DNA of 64,000 nucleotides. Origin: Methylocystis sp. (GTDB lineage: Bacteria > Pseudomonadota > Alphaproteobacteria > Rhizobiales > Beijerinckiaceae). The stretch is from contig NZ_JAKFWS010000008.1 in the NCBI RefSeq assembly GCF_021731785.1, forward strand, positions 1-64,000, read 5' to 3'. Made by a program: the position numbers and the translations under genes. The notes under the pieces are model-generated. The model saw only the letters and a program-made list of their open reading frames with translations. It made no database searches and was not told where the DNA came from. This document shows positions 9,279 to 18,999 of the stretch, in pieces (the stretch's first letter is position 1; each line of letters begins with the position of its first letter).

Positions 9279-10838
9279 ATGCATCGACTTATCCATCTTA
9301 TTTTATTTCTGTCTATCGGCGCCGTGGGTTTCGCCGTTGGCCCTGCCACGGCCGAAGCCGCGAAGAAGCCGAACATTCTCGTCATCTGGGGTGACGACAT
9401 CGGCATGTGGAACATCAGCGCCAACAATCGTGGCATGATGGGCTACAAGACGCCGAATATAGACCGCATCGCCAAGGAAGGCTTGTCATTCACGGACTAT
9501 TACGGCCAGCAGAGCTGCACCGCCGGACGCGCGGCTTTCATCGGCGGCAATGTGCCGGTGCGCACCGGCATGACCAAGGTCGGGCTCCCTGGCGCCAAGG
9601 AAGGCTGGCAAAAGACGGATGTCACCATCGCCACGGTGATGAAGAGCCTAGGCTACGCCACCGGTCAGTTCGGCAAAAATCATCAGGGTGATCGCGACGA
9701 GCATCTGCCGACGATGCATGGTTTCGATGAATTTTTCGGCAATCTCTACCACCTTAACGCCGAAGAGGAGCCAGAGAACGAGGACTACCCGAAAAATCCG
9801 GAATTCCGCAAGAAGTTCGGCCCGCGCGGCGTCATCAAGGCGATCGCCGATGGCAGGGGCGGCCAGAAGATCGAAGACACCGGCCCGCTGACCAAAAAAC
9901 GCATGGAGACCGTCGACGACGAGACGATCGCGGCGGCCAAGGACTTCATCACGCGTCAAGTGAAAGCCGGGAAGCCGTTCTTCACATGGTGGAACGGCAC
10001 GCGCATGCACTTCCGCACCCATGTGAAGGCGGAGCATCGCGGAATTTCGGGACAGGATGAATATAGCGACGGCATGGTCGAGCACGACGCGCATGTCGGT
10101 GAATTGCTTAAGCTCTTGGACGATCTTGGGATCGCCGACAATACCATCGTTTACTATTCGACCGATAATGGCCCGCACTACAACACTTGGCCCGATTCGG
10201 GCACGACCATCTTCCGCAGCGAAAAGAATTCCAATTGGGAAGGCGCCTATCGCCTCCCGGCCTATGTGCGCTGGCCAGGGCATTTCGCCGCGGGGGAGAC
10301 CCTTAATGGCATCGTTGCGCATGAAGATTGGTTGCCAACCTTCGCGGCCGTCGCCGGAGACAACGACATCAAGGAGAAGCTCGCGGCGGGCGTGAAGCTC
10401 GAAGGCCGCAAATATCACAACATGATCGACGGCCATAACATGGTCGACTATCTGTCGGGCAAGACAAAGGAGAGTCCCCGCACGGAGTTCATTTATGTAA
10501 ATGACGACGGACAGATCGTGGCCTTGCGGTATGGTGACTGGAAGGGCGTGTTTCTCGAAAACCGCGGTGTGGCATTTGAGGTGTGGCGGGAACCGTTCAC
10601 AGAACTGCGCGTCCCGCTGCTATTCAATCTGCGACGCGATCCGCTCGAACGCGCGCAGCACAACTCGAACACCTACAATGACTGGTTCCTATCGAGAGCT
10701 TTCGTCGTAGTGGGGATGCAGCAGGTCGCCGCGAAGTTCTTGAAGTCGATGAAGGACTATCCGCCGAGCCAGACACCCGGCTCCTTTAATCTGGAGAAAA
10801 TCCAGAAGCAGATCGAATCCGCAGGCGGCGGCCGCTGA
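9279..10838 (+). CDS. Secreted sulfatase (formylglycine type)
   Basis: A 519-residue type I sulfatase that would hydrolyse sulfate esters in the periplasm. A signal peptide (MHRLIHLILFLSIGAVGFAV to about residue 27) precedes the metal-binding IWGDDIGMWN. The activation motif SCTAGRA carries the Cys that is converted to formylglycine in this family, and the second metal site is in YYSTDNGPHYNTW. ATG 9279 is preceded by GGGAG; an upstream GTG is less likely. The following genes encode a DUF4345 membrane protein and a secreted HAD phosphatase. A formylglycine-generating enzyme or anaerobic maturase is not in the window. Confidence 0.88.
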   Translation: MHRLIHLILFLSIGAVGFAVGPATAEAAKKPNILVIWGDDIGMWNISANNRGMMGYKTPNIDRIAKEGLSFTDYYGQQSCTAGRAAFIGGNVPVRTGMTKVGLPGAKEGWQKTDVTIATVMKSLGYATGQFGKNHQGDRDEHLPTMHGFDEFFGNLYHLNAEEEPENEDYPKNPEFRKKFGPRGVIKAIADGRGGQKIEDTGPLTKKRMETVDDETIAAAKDFITRQVKAGKPFFTWWNGTRMHFRTHVKAEHRGISGQDEYSDGMVEHDAHVGELLKLLDDLGIADNTIVYYSTDNGPHYNTWPDSGTTIFRSEKNSNWEGAYRLPAYVRWPGHFAAGETLNGIVAHEDWLPTFAAVAGDNDIKEKLAAGVKLEGRKYHNMIDGHNMVDYLSGKTKESPRTEFIYVNDDGQIVALRYGDWKGVFLENRGVAFEVWREPFTELRVPLLFNLRRDPLERAQHNSNTYNDWFLSRAFVVVGMQQVAAKFLKSMKDYPPSQTPGSFNLEKIQKQIESAGGGR

Positions 10839-10850
10839 CCAATAATTAAC

Positions 10851-10881
10851 AAGCCGTCGCGCGAGAAGCGCGGCGGCTTTA
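10851..10881 (+). terminator. Probable rho-independent terminator after sulfatase
   Basis: AAGCCGTCGCGC and GCGCGGCGGCTTT form a strong GC-rich hairpin with a 5-nt GAGAA loop, followed by a short T run (TTTAT). It lies 12 nt after the sulfatase stop codon. The T tract is short, so termination may be partial and allow some read-through into the DUF4345 gene. Confidence 0.6.
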
Positions 10882-10914
10882 TGCCGCGAGCCTGCGGCTG
10901 GTGCGGCGAGCGCA

Positions 10915-11292
10915 ATGAATATAAAGAAATACTACCTCATCTTCGCCTTTTGCAGCGTGTCGATCATCGCGCTCCTTTACGGCGTTTCCCCCTATTGGTT
11001 CGCGCGGACGTTCCTCGACGTTTCTGAGCTCGACGTTGATCTCGCGCATATTCTCAGGGCGGTCATGGGTCTTTATCTCGCATTCGGATTGTTCTGGCTT
11101 TTCGCCGCGTTTAGCGACGCGTATCGAAATGTGGCGGTATTGAGCACGGTAATTTTTTGCGGCGGCCTTGTCACAGGACGATTGATCAGCCTGTTAGCCG
11201 ACGGGCGCCCCTCGTCACTTCTGATGCTGTATATCTTTTTGGAGTTCACCCTTGTTCCGCTCGGATATTGGATTTTTCAGCTTCCTGAATAG
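10915..11292 (+). CDS. DUF4345 family membrane protein
   Basis: A 125-residue protein with four predicted transmembrane helices (residues about 5-27, 43-67, 72-92 and 100-122). The segment LRAVMGLYLAFGLFWLFAAF is typical of the DUF4345 family, whose function is unknown. The ribosome-binding site is weak. It sits between the sulfatase and the HAD phosphatase on the same strand, only 33 bp before the latter, so the pair is probably co-transcribed. Confidence 0.75.
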   Translation: MNIKKYYLIFAFCSVSIIALLYGVSPYWFARTFLDVSELDVDLAHILRAVMGLYLAFGLFWLFAAFSDAYRNVAVLSTVIFCGGLVTGRLISLLADGRPSSLLMLYIFLEFTLVPLGYWIFQLPE

Positions 11293-11325
11293 TCAGCGCG
11301 ACCACCCGTGAAGGAGGAGGTCCCA

Positions 11326-12312
11326 ATGAAGCGTCTGCATCTTTCGACATTCTTCTTTTTCCTCTTCCTCGCCGGCGCCGCCACTGCGCAAGATGCTCTT
11401 CCTTCTTGGAACGAAGGTTCCGCCAAACAGGCGATCGTCGCATTCGTCGAAAAGACGACCAAGGCGGCCGGACCTGACTATGTCAAGCCCGAGGACCGCA
11501 TCGCAGTTTTCGACAATGACGGGACGCTGTGGACGGAATATCCAGCCTACTCGCAACTCTTCTTCGCGCTGGATCGCGTCAAGCACCTTGCGCCACAACA
11601 TCCCGAATGGCGCAAGAAGCAGCCCTTCAAGGCTGCGCTCGCGGGGGATCTCAAAGCGGTCGCGGCCGGCGGCGAAAAAGGTCTAGCCGAGATACTGGGC
11701 GCAACCCACGCCGGCAATACGCCGGAAGAGTTTCAGGCGATCGTCGCGCAATGGCTGGCGAGCGCCACCCATCCTCAATTCAAGAGGCGTTACGATCGGC
11801 TCGTCTATCAGCCGATGCTGGAGCTACTGGCCTATCTGCGCGCCAACGGGTTCAAGACCTATATCGTCTCGGGGGGCGGCGTCGAATTCATCCGCGCCTT
11901 CGCCGAACGCGTTTATGGCGTGCCGCCCGAGCAGGTCATCGGCTCGACGATCGTGACAAAGTTTGAGGTCGTAAATGACAAGCCAGTGTTGCGGCGCGAA
12001 GCGAAGATCAATTTCATCGACGACAAGGCAGGCAAGCCCGTCGGCATAAATCAATTCATCGGACGGCGTCCAATTGCCGCTTTTGGCAATTCGGACGGCG
12101 ATTTCGAGATGCTGCAATGGACGACCGCGGGCGACGGGCCGTGTTTTGGCCTTCTGATCCATCATGACGACGCCGAACACGAAGCCGCCTACGACCGCAA
12201 GTCGTCGGTGGGCCGTCTCGACCGGGGTTTAGATGAGGCGCAAAGACGCGGCTGGAGCCTTGTCAGCATGAAGAACGACTGGAAATCGATTTTTCCAACG
12301 ACGCATCATTGA
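11326..12312 (+). CDS. Secreted HAD-superfamily phosphatase
   Basis: A 328-residue protein with a signal peptide (MKRLHLSTFFFFLFLAGA) and haloacid-dehalogenase motifs: motif I FDNDGTLW with the nucleophilic and acid/base Asp, motif II VSGGG, and motif IV FGNSDGDFEM. This predicts a periplasmic phosphomonoesterase; the substrate is unknown. GGAGGAGG before ATG 11326 fixes the start. Proximity to a periplasmic sulfatase suggests a scavenging role for organic sulfate and phosphate, which is inference only. Confidence 0.8.
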   Translation: MKRLHLSTFFFFLFLAGAATAQDALPSWNEGSAKQAIVAFVEKTTKAAGPDYVKPEDRIAVFDNDGTLWTEYPAYSQLFFALDRVKHLAPQHPEWRKKQPFKAALAGDLKAVAAGGEKGLAEILGATHAGNTPEEFQAIVAQWLASATHPQFKRRYDRLVYQPMLELLAYLRANGFKTYIVSGGGVEFIRAFAERVYGVPPEQVIGSTIVTKFEVVNDKPVLRREAKINFIDDKAGKPVGINQFIGRRPIAAFGNSDGDFEMLQWTTAGDGPCFGLLIHHDDAEHEAAYDRKSSVGRLDRGLDEAQRRGWSLVSMKNDWKSIFPTTHH

Positions 12313-12516
12313 CTTGGCGGCGTCGACGAACATTGAAAGCTTGAGCGCGCATCGTTGCGCATGTGCCACGCGGCGCAATTATTTTTTTATGCGCCTGAAG
12401 AAGCGCGCTTTTGACCCACTCCGGCGCGAAGCTCTAACAATGTGATTTGAAGAGAGTCGCTATGTATCGCTCAAGCGTCTCCCGGCATGTGCTCGCAGGA
12501 TGGGGGATTTTCGGCG

Positions 12517-14253
12517 ATGTTCGCAGGCGATGTGAAAATTCGATTGTTGGCGGCGAGCGCGCTCGCGCTTGTCTGTTTGACAGCGCCCTCGTTGGGGGCC
12601 GACCTTCTGGGAAAAAAAGGATCGCCCGTCGCGCCCCCGCCTGTGTTCACATGGACAGGCTTTTATATGGGCATGAACTTCGGCCATGCCTGGACGGGTA
12701 GCGATCCAATCGCCGTCGCTTCCGCGAATGTGTTTGACGTCACAGCTGGCGGTTTCGGCCCGGGGTCGGCGCATGGCGCTTCAGGCTTGGTCCGCGCGCG
12801 ACTCGACGACTACTACTTTGGTGGCCAGGCTGGCTACAATTGGCAATTCACCGAGAAATTTCTCGCCGGCCTCGAGGCTAACATTCAGGGCGCCGGCGTG
12901 CGCGGCGGCGGCGGCCTCGCCAATGTGACTGCTGCGCCGGGCGGCTTCGCCGTGACAAGCGCCACGCTCCGACGCAGTCTTGAATATTTTGGGACCATTC
13001 GCAGTCGCCTTGGCTATGCGGTGACGCCAACAATTCTTGTCTATGCGACGGGCGGCCTCGCCTACGGCGGCGTCAACGTGACCTCTGCGCTGGCGCAGAG
13101 TCTGACGCCTTCTCTTCTGATCGCGGATGTCGCGAAGGGCGATCTCTATGAAAATCGCGTCGGCTGGACGATCGGGGGCGGCGGCGAGATGGCTCTGGGC
13201 CATAATCTGAGCGCCAAACTTGAATATCTTTATTATGATCTGGGTTCCGCTTTCTTCGCCAATCCGCTCGCGTTTACAGATGTTACAACTGGCGCTCTGC
13301 AGCTCATCAACGCCATGCGCGTTTCGGCGCGCTTCAACGGCCACCTCCTGCGGATGGGGTTCAACTACCGTTTCGACTGGAGCATCCCTCCGACTTCCGT
13401 CTCGGCGGCGACGCCACTTTTTGCTTCGCCGGAAATCGCGCCGGCGGAACAGTCCGCGTTTGCCGATTGGCGCATATTGGCGCTGCCCTACTTGTGGGCG
13501 ATCAATACGAATGGTTCGTTGATCGCACGCAACGATGCGATCGGAACCGATACGACGATTATCGACGCATTCACGAAGAGCAGCTCTTTCCCCTTCGCTT
13601 TTATGGGGCGCGTGGAATTGAGCAACGGACCCTTGTCCTTTTATGGCGACTTCGCATGGGCGCGGCTGCGCTTTGCCGGTTCGACTCTGAAGCTGCGTTC
13701 GCCGGTCGCGGATATCGCCATCGCGGTCAGCGCGGGTGGCCGTTTGAGGCAAACTCTCGCCATAGGTGAAGCGGGCGTCGCTTACGAACTCGCCCGGTGG
13801 AAATTCCTGGGCGCGCCGAGTTCATCCACCGCGCTCGACGCTTACGCCGGGCTACGCTACGGCTATCTCGGCTTGGATCTCACCATGAATGCTCTTGGCG
13901 TCGCCAACTCCCAGCTCCTGGACCTTGAGGTCGTCGGCGCGCGTGCCACCGCAAGGTCCGGCAGGATTCAATGGGTCGATCCGGTTGTCGGGCTACAAGT
14001 CCGCCATGAATTCGCGCCCGGCGAGGAGTTTCGGATGCGCGGCGACATCGGCGGCTTCGGCGCCGGCAGCAAATTCGGCTGGCAGTTCTATGGCGGCTAC
14101 AGCCGAGATTTTGAATTCAGGGGCCTGAAGTTCACCAGCCTGATCGGCTATCGCGCGGTGGGCATTGACTACTCAACTTGGGCAAATGGTCGAGAAAATG
14201 GCCTCAACGCCATCATTCACGGCCCGGTTACAGGCGTGGGCATGCGCTTTTAG
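12517..14253 (+). CDS. Outer-membrane protein with two tandem beta-barrel domains
   Basis: A 578-residue protein starting with a signal peptide (MFAGDVKIRLLAASALALVC). The first barrel, about residues 40-290, has the Omp25/opacity-type opening FTWTGFYMGMNFGHAWTG and ends with the barrel-closing LLRMGFNYRFDW. A linker of about 35 residues leads to a second barrel, about 315-578, opening with WRILALPYLWAINTNGS and ending in the terminal GMRF. C-terminal phenylalanine is the usual BAM recognition signal. Two complete barrel cassettes in one chain are unusual. Start 12517 was chosen for the signal peptide; GGGGG lies 10 nt before it. Confidence 0.75.
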   Translation: MFAGDVKIRLLAASALALVCLTAPSLGADLLGKKGSPVAPPPVFTWTGFYMGMNFGHAWTGSDPIAVASANVFDVTAGGFGPGSAHGASGLVRARLDDYYFGGQAGYNWQFTEKFLAGLEANIQGAGVRGGGGLANVTAAPGGFAVTSATLRRSLEYFGTIRSRLGYAVTPTILVYATGGLAYGGVNVTSALAQSLTPSLLIADVAKGDLYENRVGWTIGGGGEMALGHNLSAKLEYLYYDLGSAFFANPLAFTDVTTGALQLINAMRVSARFNGHLLRMGFNYRFDWSIPPTSVSAATPLFASPEIAPAEQSAFADWRILALPYLWAINTNGSLIARNDAIGTDTTIIDAFTKSSSFPFAFMGRVELSNGPLSFYGDFAWARLRFAGSTLKLRSPVADIAIAVSAGGRLRQTLAIGEAGVAYELARWKFLGAPSSSTALDAYAGLRYGYLGLDLTMNALGVANSQLLDLEVVGARATARSGRIQWVDPVVGLQVRHEFAPGEEFRMRGDIGGFGAGSKFGWQFYGGYSRDFEFRGLKFTSLIGYRAVGIDYSTWANGRENGLNAIIHGPVTGVGMRF

Positions 14254-14463
14254 AGCCAGCGCGCCCCACGCCGCCTATGACGCTTAGGACTCGCCGCCGA
14301 ATTGAACTGTTGTCGTCGGCACTCATGATATTGCTGCGATCTAATGGACGATTGTCGCCAAAGGCTTGCCGGGCGACCTTGCGTTGAAGCTCCTCATTTA
14401 TTCTGAAAACCCCAACGCGACTTCATGAGGTTCATGCTGCCCGACAGGCGCCGTAAAGTCCGC

Positions 14464-15202
14464 TTATGATGTTGTGGACGGCTCTCCGCCGAGCGCGGCG
14501 CCCTTGCCGTCCTTCGGGCAAATCGCGCCAAAAATATAGGTCGAGGCGGTGCGCTGGTCATGCGGCGCCGATGGGCGTGTTCCGCGACGCGCCCAACGCC
14601 GGGTGATCTTGTTTTTCTGGCCGATGCGCGCCTCATCGGCGAACCAGATTTCTATATTGGCCGGATCGACGCCTTTGTCCTTGGCGATGTCCGCCACACG
14701 CGCCGGGAAACTTTTTTAAGATCTTCGATTGCGTCGTCGGCTTGCGTATGATGGCGCGGACGGGCGGAAAGCTTGCGATAGCCCATGGCTCGCAGTTCCC
14801 GACTCAAGGTTTGCTTGGCGACCGAGACGCGGAACTCTTCGAACAGCCACTGGCAGAGATCGATAATTCGCCAACGCACGACGCCGTGGATCGCCAGAGT
14901 CGGCCCGCTCTCAATGATCGCGGCGAGAGCCGCTCGATGCGCGTTGTTGAGCCGGGATGGCTGCCCCGGCGCTTTGCGGTCGACCAGGCCGTCCGGGCCT
15001 TGCACGTTGAACTTCACTTCACCACCCAGTCGCGAAGGATCTGCAGCGTCACGCCGCCGACCTTCGCCGCTTCGGTTCGCGTCGCCGCGTCGTAAATCGC
15101 CGCCAGCGGCAGAAGCCGTCGCGCCTGCGAACCGTCCTTCGATCGCTTGGCGGCGGCACGCGTTACCTGCGCATCAAAATCAGCCCGAAGCGGTATGGGC
15201 AT
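14464..15202 (-). pseudogene. IS630-family transposase, disrupted
   Basis: The gene starts at ATG 15202 behind AAGGAGG. The first frame reads MPIPLRADFDAQVTRAAAKR to QILRDWVVK and stops at 15014. The next frame continues KFNVQGPDGLVDRKAPGQPS (helix-turn-helix region). After another frame change at a run of six A residues it continues ADIAKDKGVDPANIEIWFAD, which includes the catalytic Asp of the DDE domain, to GAICPKDGKGAAL. The expected C-terminal third with the last acidic residues is missing. The first break is a 5-bp tandem duplication (TGAAGTGAAG). Confidence 0.85.
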
Positions 15203-15915
15203 GGCAAACCTCCTTCGTTCGCCATGTTGAATCAATCCAAAGCTGATTTGGAAAGCCATCCCGAGTCATGCTCAATGGGATTGGTTATAACGCATCCCAC
15301 CGGTCGAAACCGGAAGACGAGAAAACCCACTTGCGCCAGAGCGCTTCGAAGCGCGTGCTTTTGGTCGGGACCCGTCTTCACGGAAGGCATTATGGCCAGC
15401 CAGCGGACATGAGCGCCGCACCAACAGGTCGAACATATGGCCGCGCTGACCAGCATTGCAGAAGTCCAAAAAGACTTTGCCAAGGGAGCGCCGTCCACAC
15501 ATGGCGCTTCTCCCCCGTTCGTCAGCGTGAAAACGGCGCAGAAGTGCCGATTGCGCTCTCCGCTTTTCGAAGCCCATCGACTTATCGTGCTATAGCGTAG
15601 CAGTAGTGCTCATTTTCGTCCGGCGCGGCCCGCCACTGTTTTAGAAGAAGTTATTGAAATTTCATTCGTCTCATAACGACGCCGCTGGGACGCCCGTCGA
15701 TGAGCGCGCGCGCCGACGCTTGCCCTTTCCAGATGCGCTCCTAACTAAGCGAGCGCTTGCCGCCCTCCGTTCTAGCTAGCGGCGGGCGATTTTCTGTCGC
15801 TTGCCCGCCGCCGGGATTAGGATCGCGGGTTTCTTAACAATGGAGGCGTCCGCGGATTTACGACAGCGACGCTGGGAGGCCGCCTATCGCCATCTCGCAA
15901 TGATGGAGAGGACTC
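15203..15915. other. Non-coding or eroded stretch
   Basis: No supported gene. Overlapping open frames at 15268-15600 on both strands look like eroded repetitive DNA. Around 15779-15814 a hairpin with arms GCGGCGGGCGA and TTGCCCGCCGC is present, without a T run. The small membrane gene begins right after this interval. Confidence 0.35.
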
Positions 15916-16080
15916 ATGGCCGAACCCCCGACTCGCCGCGGAATCCAGGGATCATTTATTGCCCTCGTCGCTGGCGTTGGCCTTCTCACGCTGGGAACTT
16001 GGATCGGACCGACCTGGGAGGGCATAGTGTTTGACGCCATCGGCATGGCGTCGCTGGTCGCGCTGCTTTGGCTCTTTTAG
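15916..16080 (+). CDS. Small two-helix membrane protein (54 aa)
   Basis: GGAGAGG lies just upstream of ATG 15916. The product begins MAEPPTRRGIQGSF and then forms two hydrophobic helices, IALVAGVGLLTLGTWIG and DAIGMASLVALLWLF, the second ending at the C-terminus. The charge pattern suggests a helical hairpin with a basic N-terminus inside. I do not recognise a family. It is followed 32 bp later by the PsiF-like gene on the same strand. Confidence 0.55.
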   Translation: MAEPPTRRGIQGSFIALVAGVGLLTLGTWIGPTWEGIVFDAIGMASLVALLWLF

Positions 16081-16112
16081 CCGTGTCGGCGCGCGCATCT
16101 GAGGACAAGAAT

Positions 16113-16397
16113 ATGTTGAGACGGACAATGGCCTATATGATCTTCGCCGCCGGGGTTGCATGGTCCGCCGCTGCCGTTGCGCAAACGGCGCCGGCCGCGC
16201 CGGACTGCGCCGCCCGGGCGACCGAAAAAAAGCTGCATGGCTCGGCGCTGAACAGCTTCATGAAGAAGTGCGAGAGAGACGCCGCCGCCGCATCTTGCGA
16301 AGCCGCCGCGGGCGAGAAGAAACTGGCGGGCGCCGCCAAGGCGAGCTTCAAGAAGAAATGCATCAAGGACGCGACCGCGCGGCCGAACGCTCAATAA
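16113..16397 (+). CDS. PsiF-repeat secreted protein
   Basis: A 94-residue protein with a signal peptide (MLRRTMAYMIFAAGVAWSAA) and two PsiF-type repeats: CAARATEKKLHGSALNSFMK and the cysteine-flanked CEAAAGEKKLAGAAKASFKK. PsiF was first seen as a phosphate-starvation-inducible protein of E. coli; its function is unknown. GAGG precedes ATG 16113; the longer TTG-initiated frame overlaps the upstream small gene and is unlikely. It is convergent with pgk. Confidence 0.8.
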   Translation: MLRRTMAYMIFAAGVAWSAAAVAQTAPAAPDCAARATEKKLHGSALNSFMKKCERDAAAASCEAAAGEKKLAGAAKASFKKKCIKDATARPNAQ

Positions 16398-16496
16398 TAC
16401 GCAGGCGTTGCCGAACACGCGTTCCAGCGCTGCGCGGCTGAACGCGACGCGACCAATGGGTGGGGATATTGCGATCGAATGCTTCGAGCCGGACGA

Positions 16497-17690
16497 CTAC
16501 CGCATGAGCGCGGCGACGCCCGGCAGCGTCTTGCCTTCGAGCCATTCGAGAAAGGCGCCGCCGGCCGTCGACACATAGGAAAATTCCTGCGCGACATGCG
16601 CCTGATTGAGCGCCGCCACGGTGTCGCCGCCGCCGGCGATCGCGAGCAGCTTGCCCTCGACGGCGAGTCTCGCCGCCGTCTGCGCGACGGCGTTCGTGCC
16701 TTCGTCGAAGGGCGGCAGTTCAAACGCGCCAAACGGGCCGTTCCACACCAGCGTCTTGCACTCGGCGAGAAGCGACTCGATTTGGCTGATCGATTTCGGG
16801 CCGACGTCGAGGATCATGTCGTTGTCGCCGACATGATCGACCGAGACGATGCGCGACGGCGCGTGTGCCTCGAATTTCTGCGCGACCGTAGCGTCGATCG
16901 GCAATATGATTTTGCAGCCTGCCTTTTCCGCCTTGGCCAAAATCTCCCGCGCGGCCCCGGCGAGATCATGTTCGCACAGCGACTTGCCGACGGCCTTGCC
17001 CTGCGCCGCAAGGAAAGTGTTCGCCATGCCGCCGCCGATGACGAGATAATCGACCTTCGCGACGAGATTGCCTAAGAGTTCGAGCTTCGTCGACACTTTC
17101 GCGCCGCCGACGATCGCCATGACCGGGCGTTGGGGATTTGAGAGCGCCGATTGCAGCGCCTCGAGTTCCGCCTGCATGGCGCGGCCGGCGTAGGCCGGCA
17201 GCCGATGCGCTATTCCTTCGGTCGAGGCGTGGGCGCGATGCGCCGCGGAGAAGGCGTCGCTGACGAAAATATCGCCGTTCTTGGCGAGCGCGTCGGCAAA
17301 GTCGGCGGCGTTCTTTTCTTCGCCCTTGTGGAAGCGGGTGTTCTCGAGCAGCGCAATGTCGCCGTCCTTGAGCCCGGCGACGACTCGCGCCGCCTCCTCT
17401 CCCTTGCAGTCGTCGGCGAAGGCGATCTTGCGTTTGAGCAGATGTTCAAGCGCCGGGACGACCTGACGCAGCGAATCCTCGTCGACGCGTTGGCCCTTCG
17501 GCCGGCCGAAATGCGAAAGCAGAACGACCCTGCCGCCTTTTTCAGCGATCTCGTTGATCGTCGGCAGCGCGCGCTCGATACGCGTCGCGTCGGTGACGCG
17601 ACCATCCTCCATCGGCACATTGAGATCGACGCGCAACAGCACGCGCTTGCCCTTTACGTCGGCGTCGTCGAGAGTGCGGAAGGCGGTCAT
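16497..17690 (-). CDS. pgk: Phosphoglycerate kinase
   Basis: A full-length 397-residue cytosolic enzyme that transfers the acyl phosphate of 1,3-bisphosphoglycerate to ADP in glycolysis, or the reverse in gluconeogenesis and carbon assimilation. Visible motifs are [18 protein letters not shown] at the N-terminus, [14 protein letters not shown] in the substrate-binding loop, [14 protein letters not shown], and the C-terminal nucleotide-binding [14 protein letters not shown]. It lies 72 bp downstream of gap on the same strand, so the two are probably one transcript. Confidence 0.97.
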   Translation of the reverse strand: MTAFRTLDDADVKGKRVLLRVDLNVPMEDGRVTDATRIERALPTINEIAEKGGRVVLLSHFGRPKGQRVDEDSLRQVVPALEHLLKRKIAFADDCKGEEAARVVAGLKDGDIALLENTRFHKGEEKNAADFADALAKNGDIFVSDAFSAAHRAHASTEGIAHRLPAYAGRAMQAELEALQSALSNPQRPVMAIVGGAKVSTKLELLGNLVAKVDYLVIGGGMANTFLAAQGKAVGKSLCEHDLAGAAREILAKAEKAGCKIILPIDATVAQKFEAHAPSRIVSVDHVGDNDMILDVGPKSISQIESLLAECKTLVWNGPFGAFELPPFDEGTNAVAQTAARLAVEGKLLAIAGGGDTVAALNQAHVAQEFSYVSTAGGAFLEWLEGKTLPGVAALMR

Positions 17691-17762
17691 ATGAAACGTC
17701 CATTCGCGGCTCGAAAAAGAGACGCGGAGCTTCAGGTCCGCGCCGGCATATTGGCGTGAAGC

Positions 17763-18770
17763 TTACAGAAGCTTTCCGATCGCGCTCGCCACATCGGTCA
17801 TGCGACCCGAGAAGCCCCATTCATTGTCGTACCACGACAGGATCGACACGAGATTGCCGTCCATGACCTTGGTCTGGTCGAGATGGAAGCAGGACGAGAG
17901 CGGATTGTGGTTGAAATCGATCGACACTAGCTTCTCGCTCGTATAGCCGAGCACGCCCTTGAGCGGACCGTCGGCGGCCGCCTTGATCGCGGCGTGGACC
18001 TCGTCCTTCGTCGTCGCCCGCTTGGCCAGGAACTTCAGATCGACCGCCGACACATTGGGCGTCGGCACGCGAATGGCGTAACCGTCGAGCCTGCCGTTGA
18101 GTTCGGGCAGCACCAGTCCGACGGCCTTCGCCGCGCCGGTCGAGGTCGGAATCATTGACAGCGCCGCCGCGCGGGCGCGGTAGAGATCCTTGTGCATCGT
18201 GTCGAGCGTCGGTTGATCGCCCGTATAGGCGTGGATCGTCGTCATGATCCCCTTGTCGATGCCGATCGCCTCATGCAGCACCTTGGCGACCGGCGCGAGG
18301 CAGTTCGTCGTGCAGGAGGCGTTCGAGATGACGAGATGATCCTTGGTGATCTTGTCGTGATTGACGCCATAGACGACCGTTATGTCGGCGCCGTCGGCGG
18401 GCGCCGAGACCAGCACGCGCTTCGCGCCGGCGTCGAGGAGCAGCTTCGCCTTGTCGCGCGCGGTGAAGAGGCCGGTGCATTCGAGCGCGATGTCGATCTC
18501 GAGGTCCTTGTATGGAAGCTCCGCCGGATTCTTGATGGCGGTCACCTTGATCGGGCCGCGGCCGACGTCGACCGTGTCGCCGGCGACTTTCACTTCATAC
18601 GGAAAGCGGCCGTGCACCGAATCATATCGCAACAGATGCGCATTGGTTTCGACCGGACCGAGATCGTTGATGGCGACGACTTCGAGGTCCGTGCGCCCCG
18701 TCTCGATAATGTAGCGCAGGATATTGCGGCCAATACGCCCGAAACCGTTGATCGCCACTCTCACCGTCAT
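17763..18770 (-). CDS. gap: Glyceraldehyde-3-phosphate dehydrogenase (type I)
   Basis: A 335-residue NAD(P)-dependent enzyme that oxidises and phosphorylates glyceraldehyde 3-phosphate. [18 protein letters not shown] is the dinucleotide-binding N-terminus, [15 protein letters not shown] carries the catalytic Cys, and [13 protein letters not shown] is the conserved C-terminal block. ATG 18770 follows AAGGAG; longer in-frame versions are rejected because they add non-conserved sequence. It is followed by pgk, giving the standard lower-glycolysis pair. Confidence 0.97.
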   Translation of the reverse strand: MTVRVAINGFGRIGRNILRYIIETGRTDLEVVAINDLGPVETNAHLLRYDSVHGRFPYEVKVAGDTVDVGRGPIKVTAIKNPAELPYKDLEIDIALECTGLFTARDKAKLLLDAGAKRVLVSAPADGADITVVYGVNHDKITKDHLVISNASCTTNCLAPVAKVLHEAIGIDKGIMTTIHAYTGDQPTLDTMHKDLYRARAAALSMIPTSTGAAKAVGLVLPELNGRLDGYAIRVPTPNVSAVDLKFLAKRATTKDEVHAAIKAAADGPLKGVLGYTSEKLVSIDFNHNPLSSCFHLDQTKVMDGNLVSILSWYDNEWGFSGRMTDVASAIGKLL

Positions 18771-18999
18771 TGAGAATTCTCCTTGCGCCGCAGGAACTCT
18801 ACGCGGCCCTCGCCCATGGAGCCTGCGGGGCTCTGGAGGCTGGCGTGTGATAGCACCTCGCGCCCCCCTGTCAACGCGCCGAGGGTGCGCCATTCGGAGC
18901 GGTTTCGAATTGCCTGAATCATGCTAGGAACAGGCTGGCAGGCGAATCGCTCGGCGGGGTTCGCCACGCCCAAAAGCCTTGCCATTCCTGCGACCGGCG

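Noticed and set aside
12781-13752. 323-codon frame on the minus strand
   Set aside because: Antisense to the two-barrel outer-membrane protein; no signal peptide or domain.
14464-15202. Functional IS630 relying on programmed frameshift
   Set aside because: The 5-bp duplication near the N-terminus and loss of the C-terminal third cannot be rescued by one frameshift.
15268-15600. Overlapping frames on both strands suggestive of a gene
   Set aside because: Neither has a ribosome-binding site or a domain; more likely eroded repetitive DNA.
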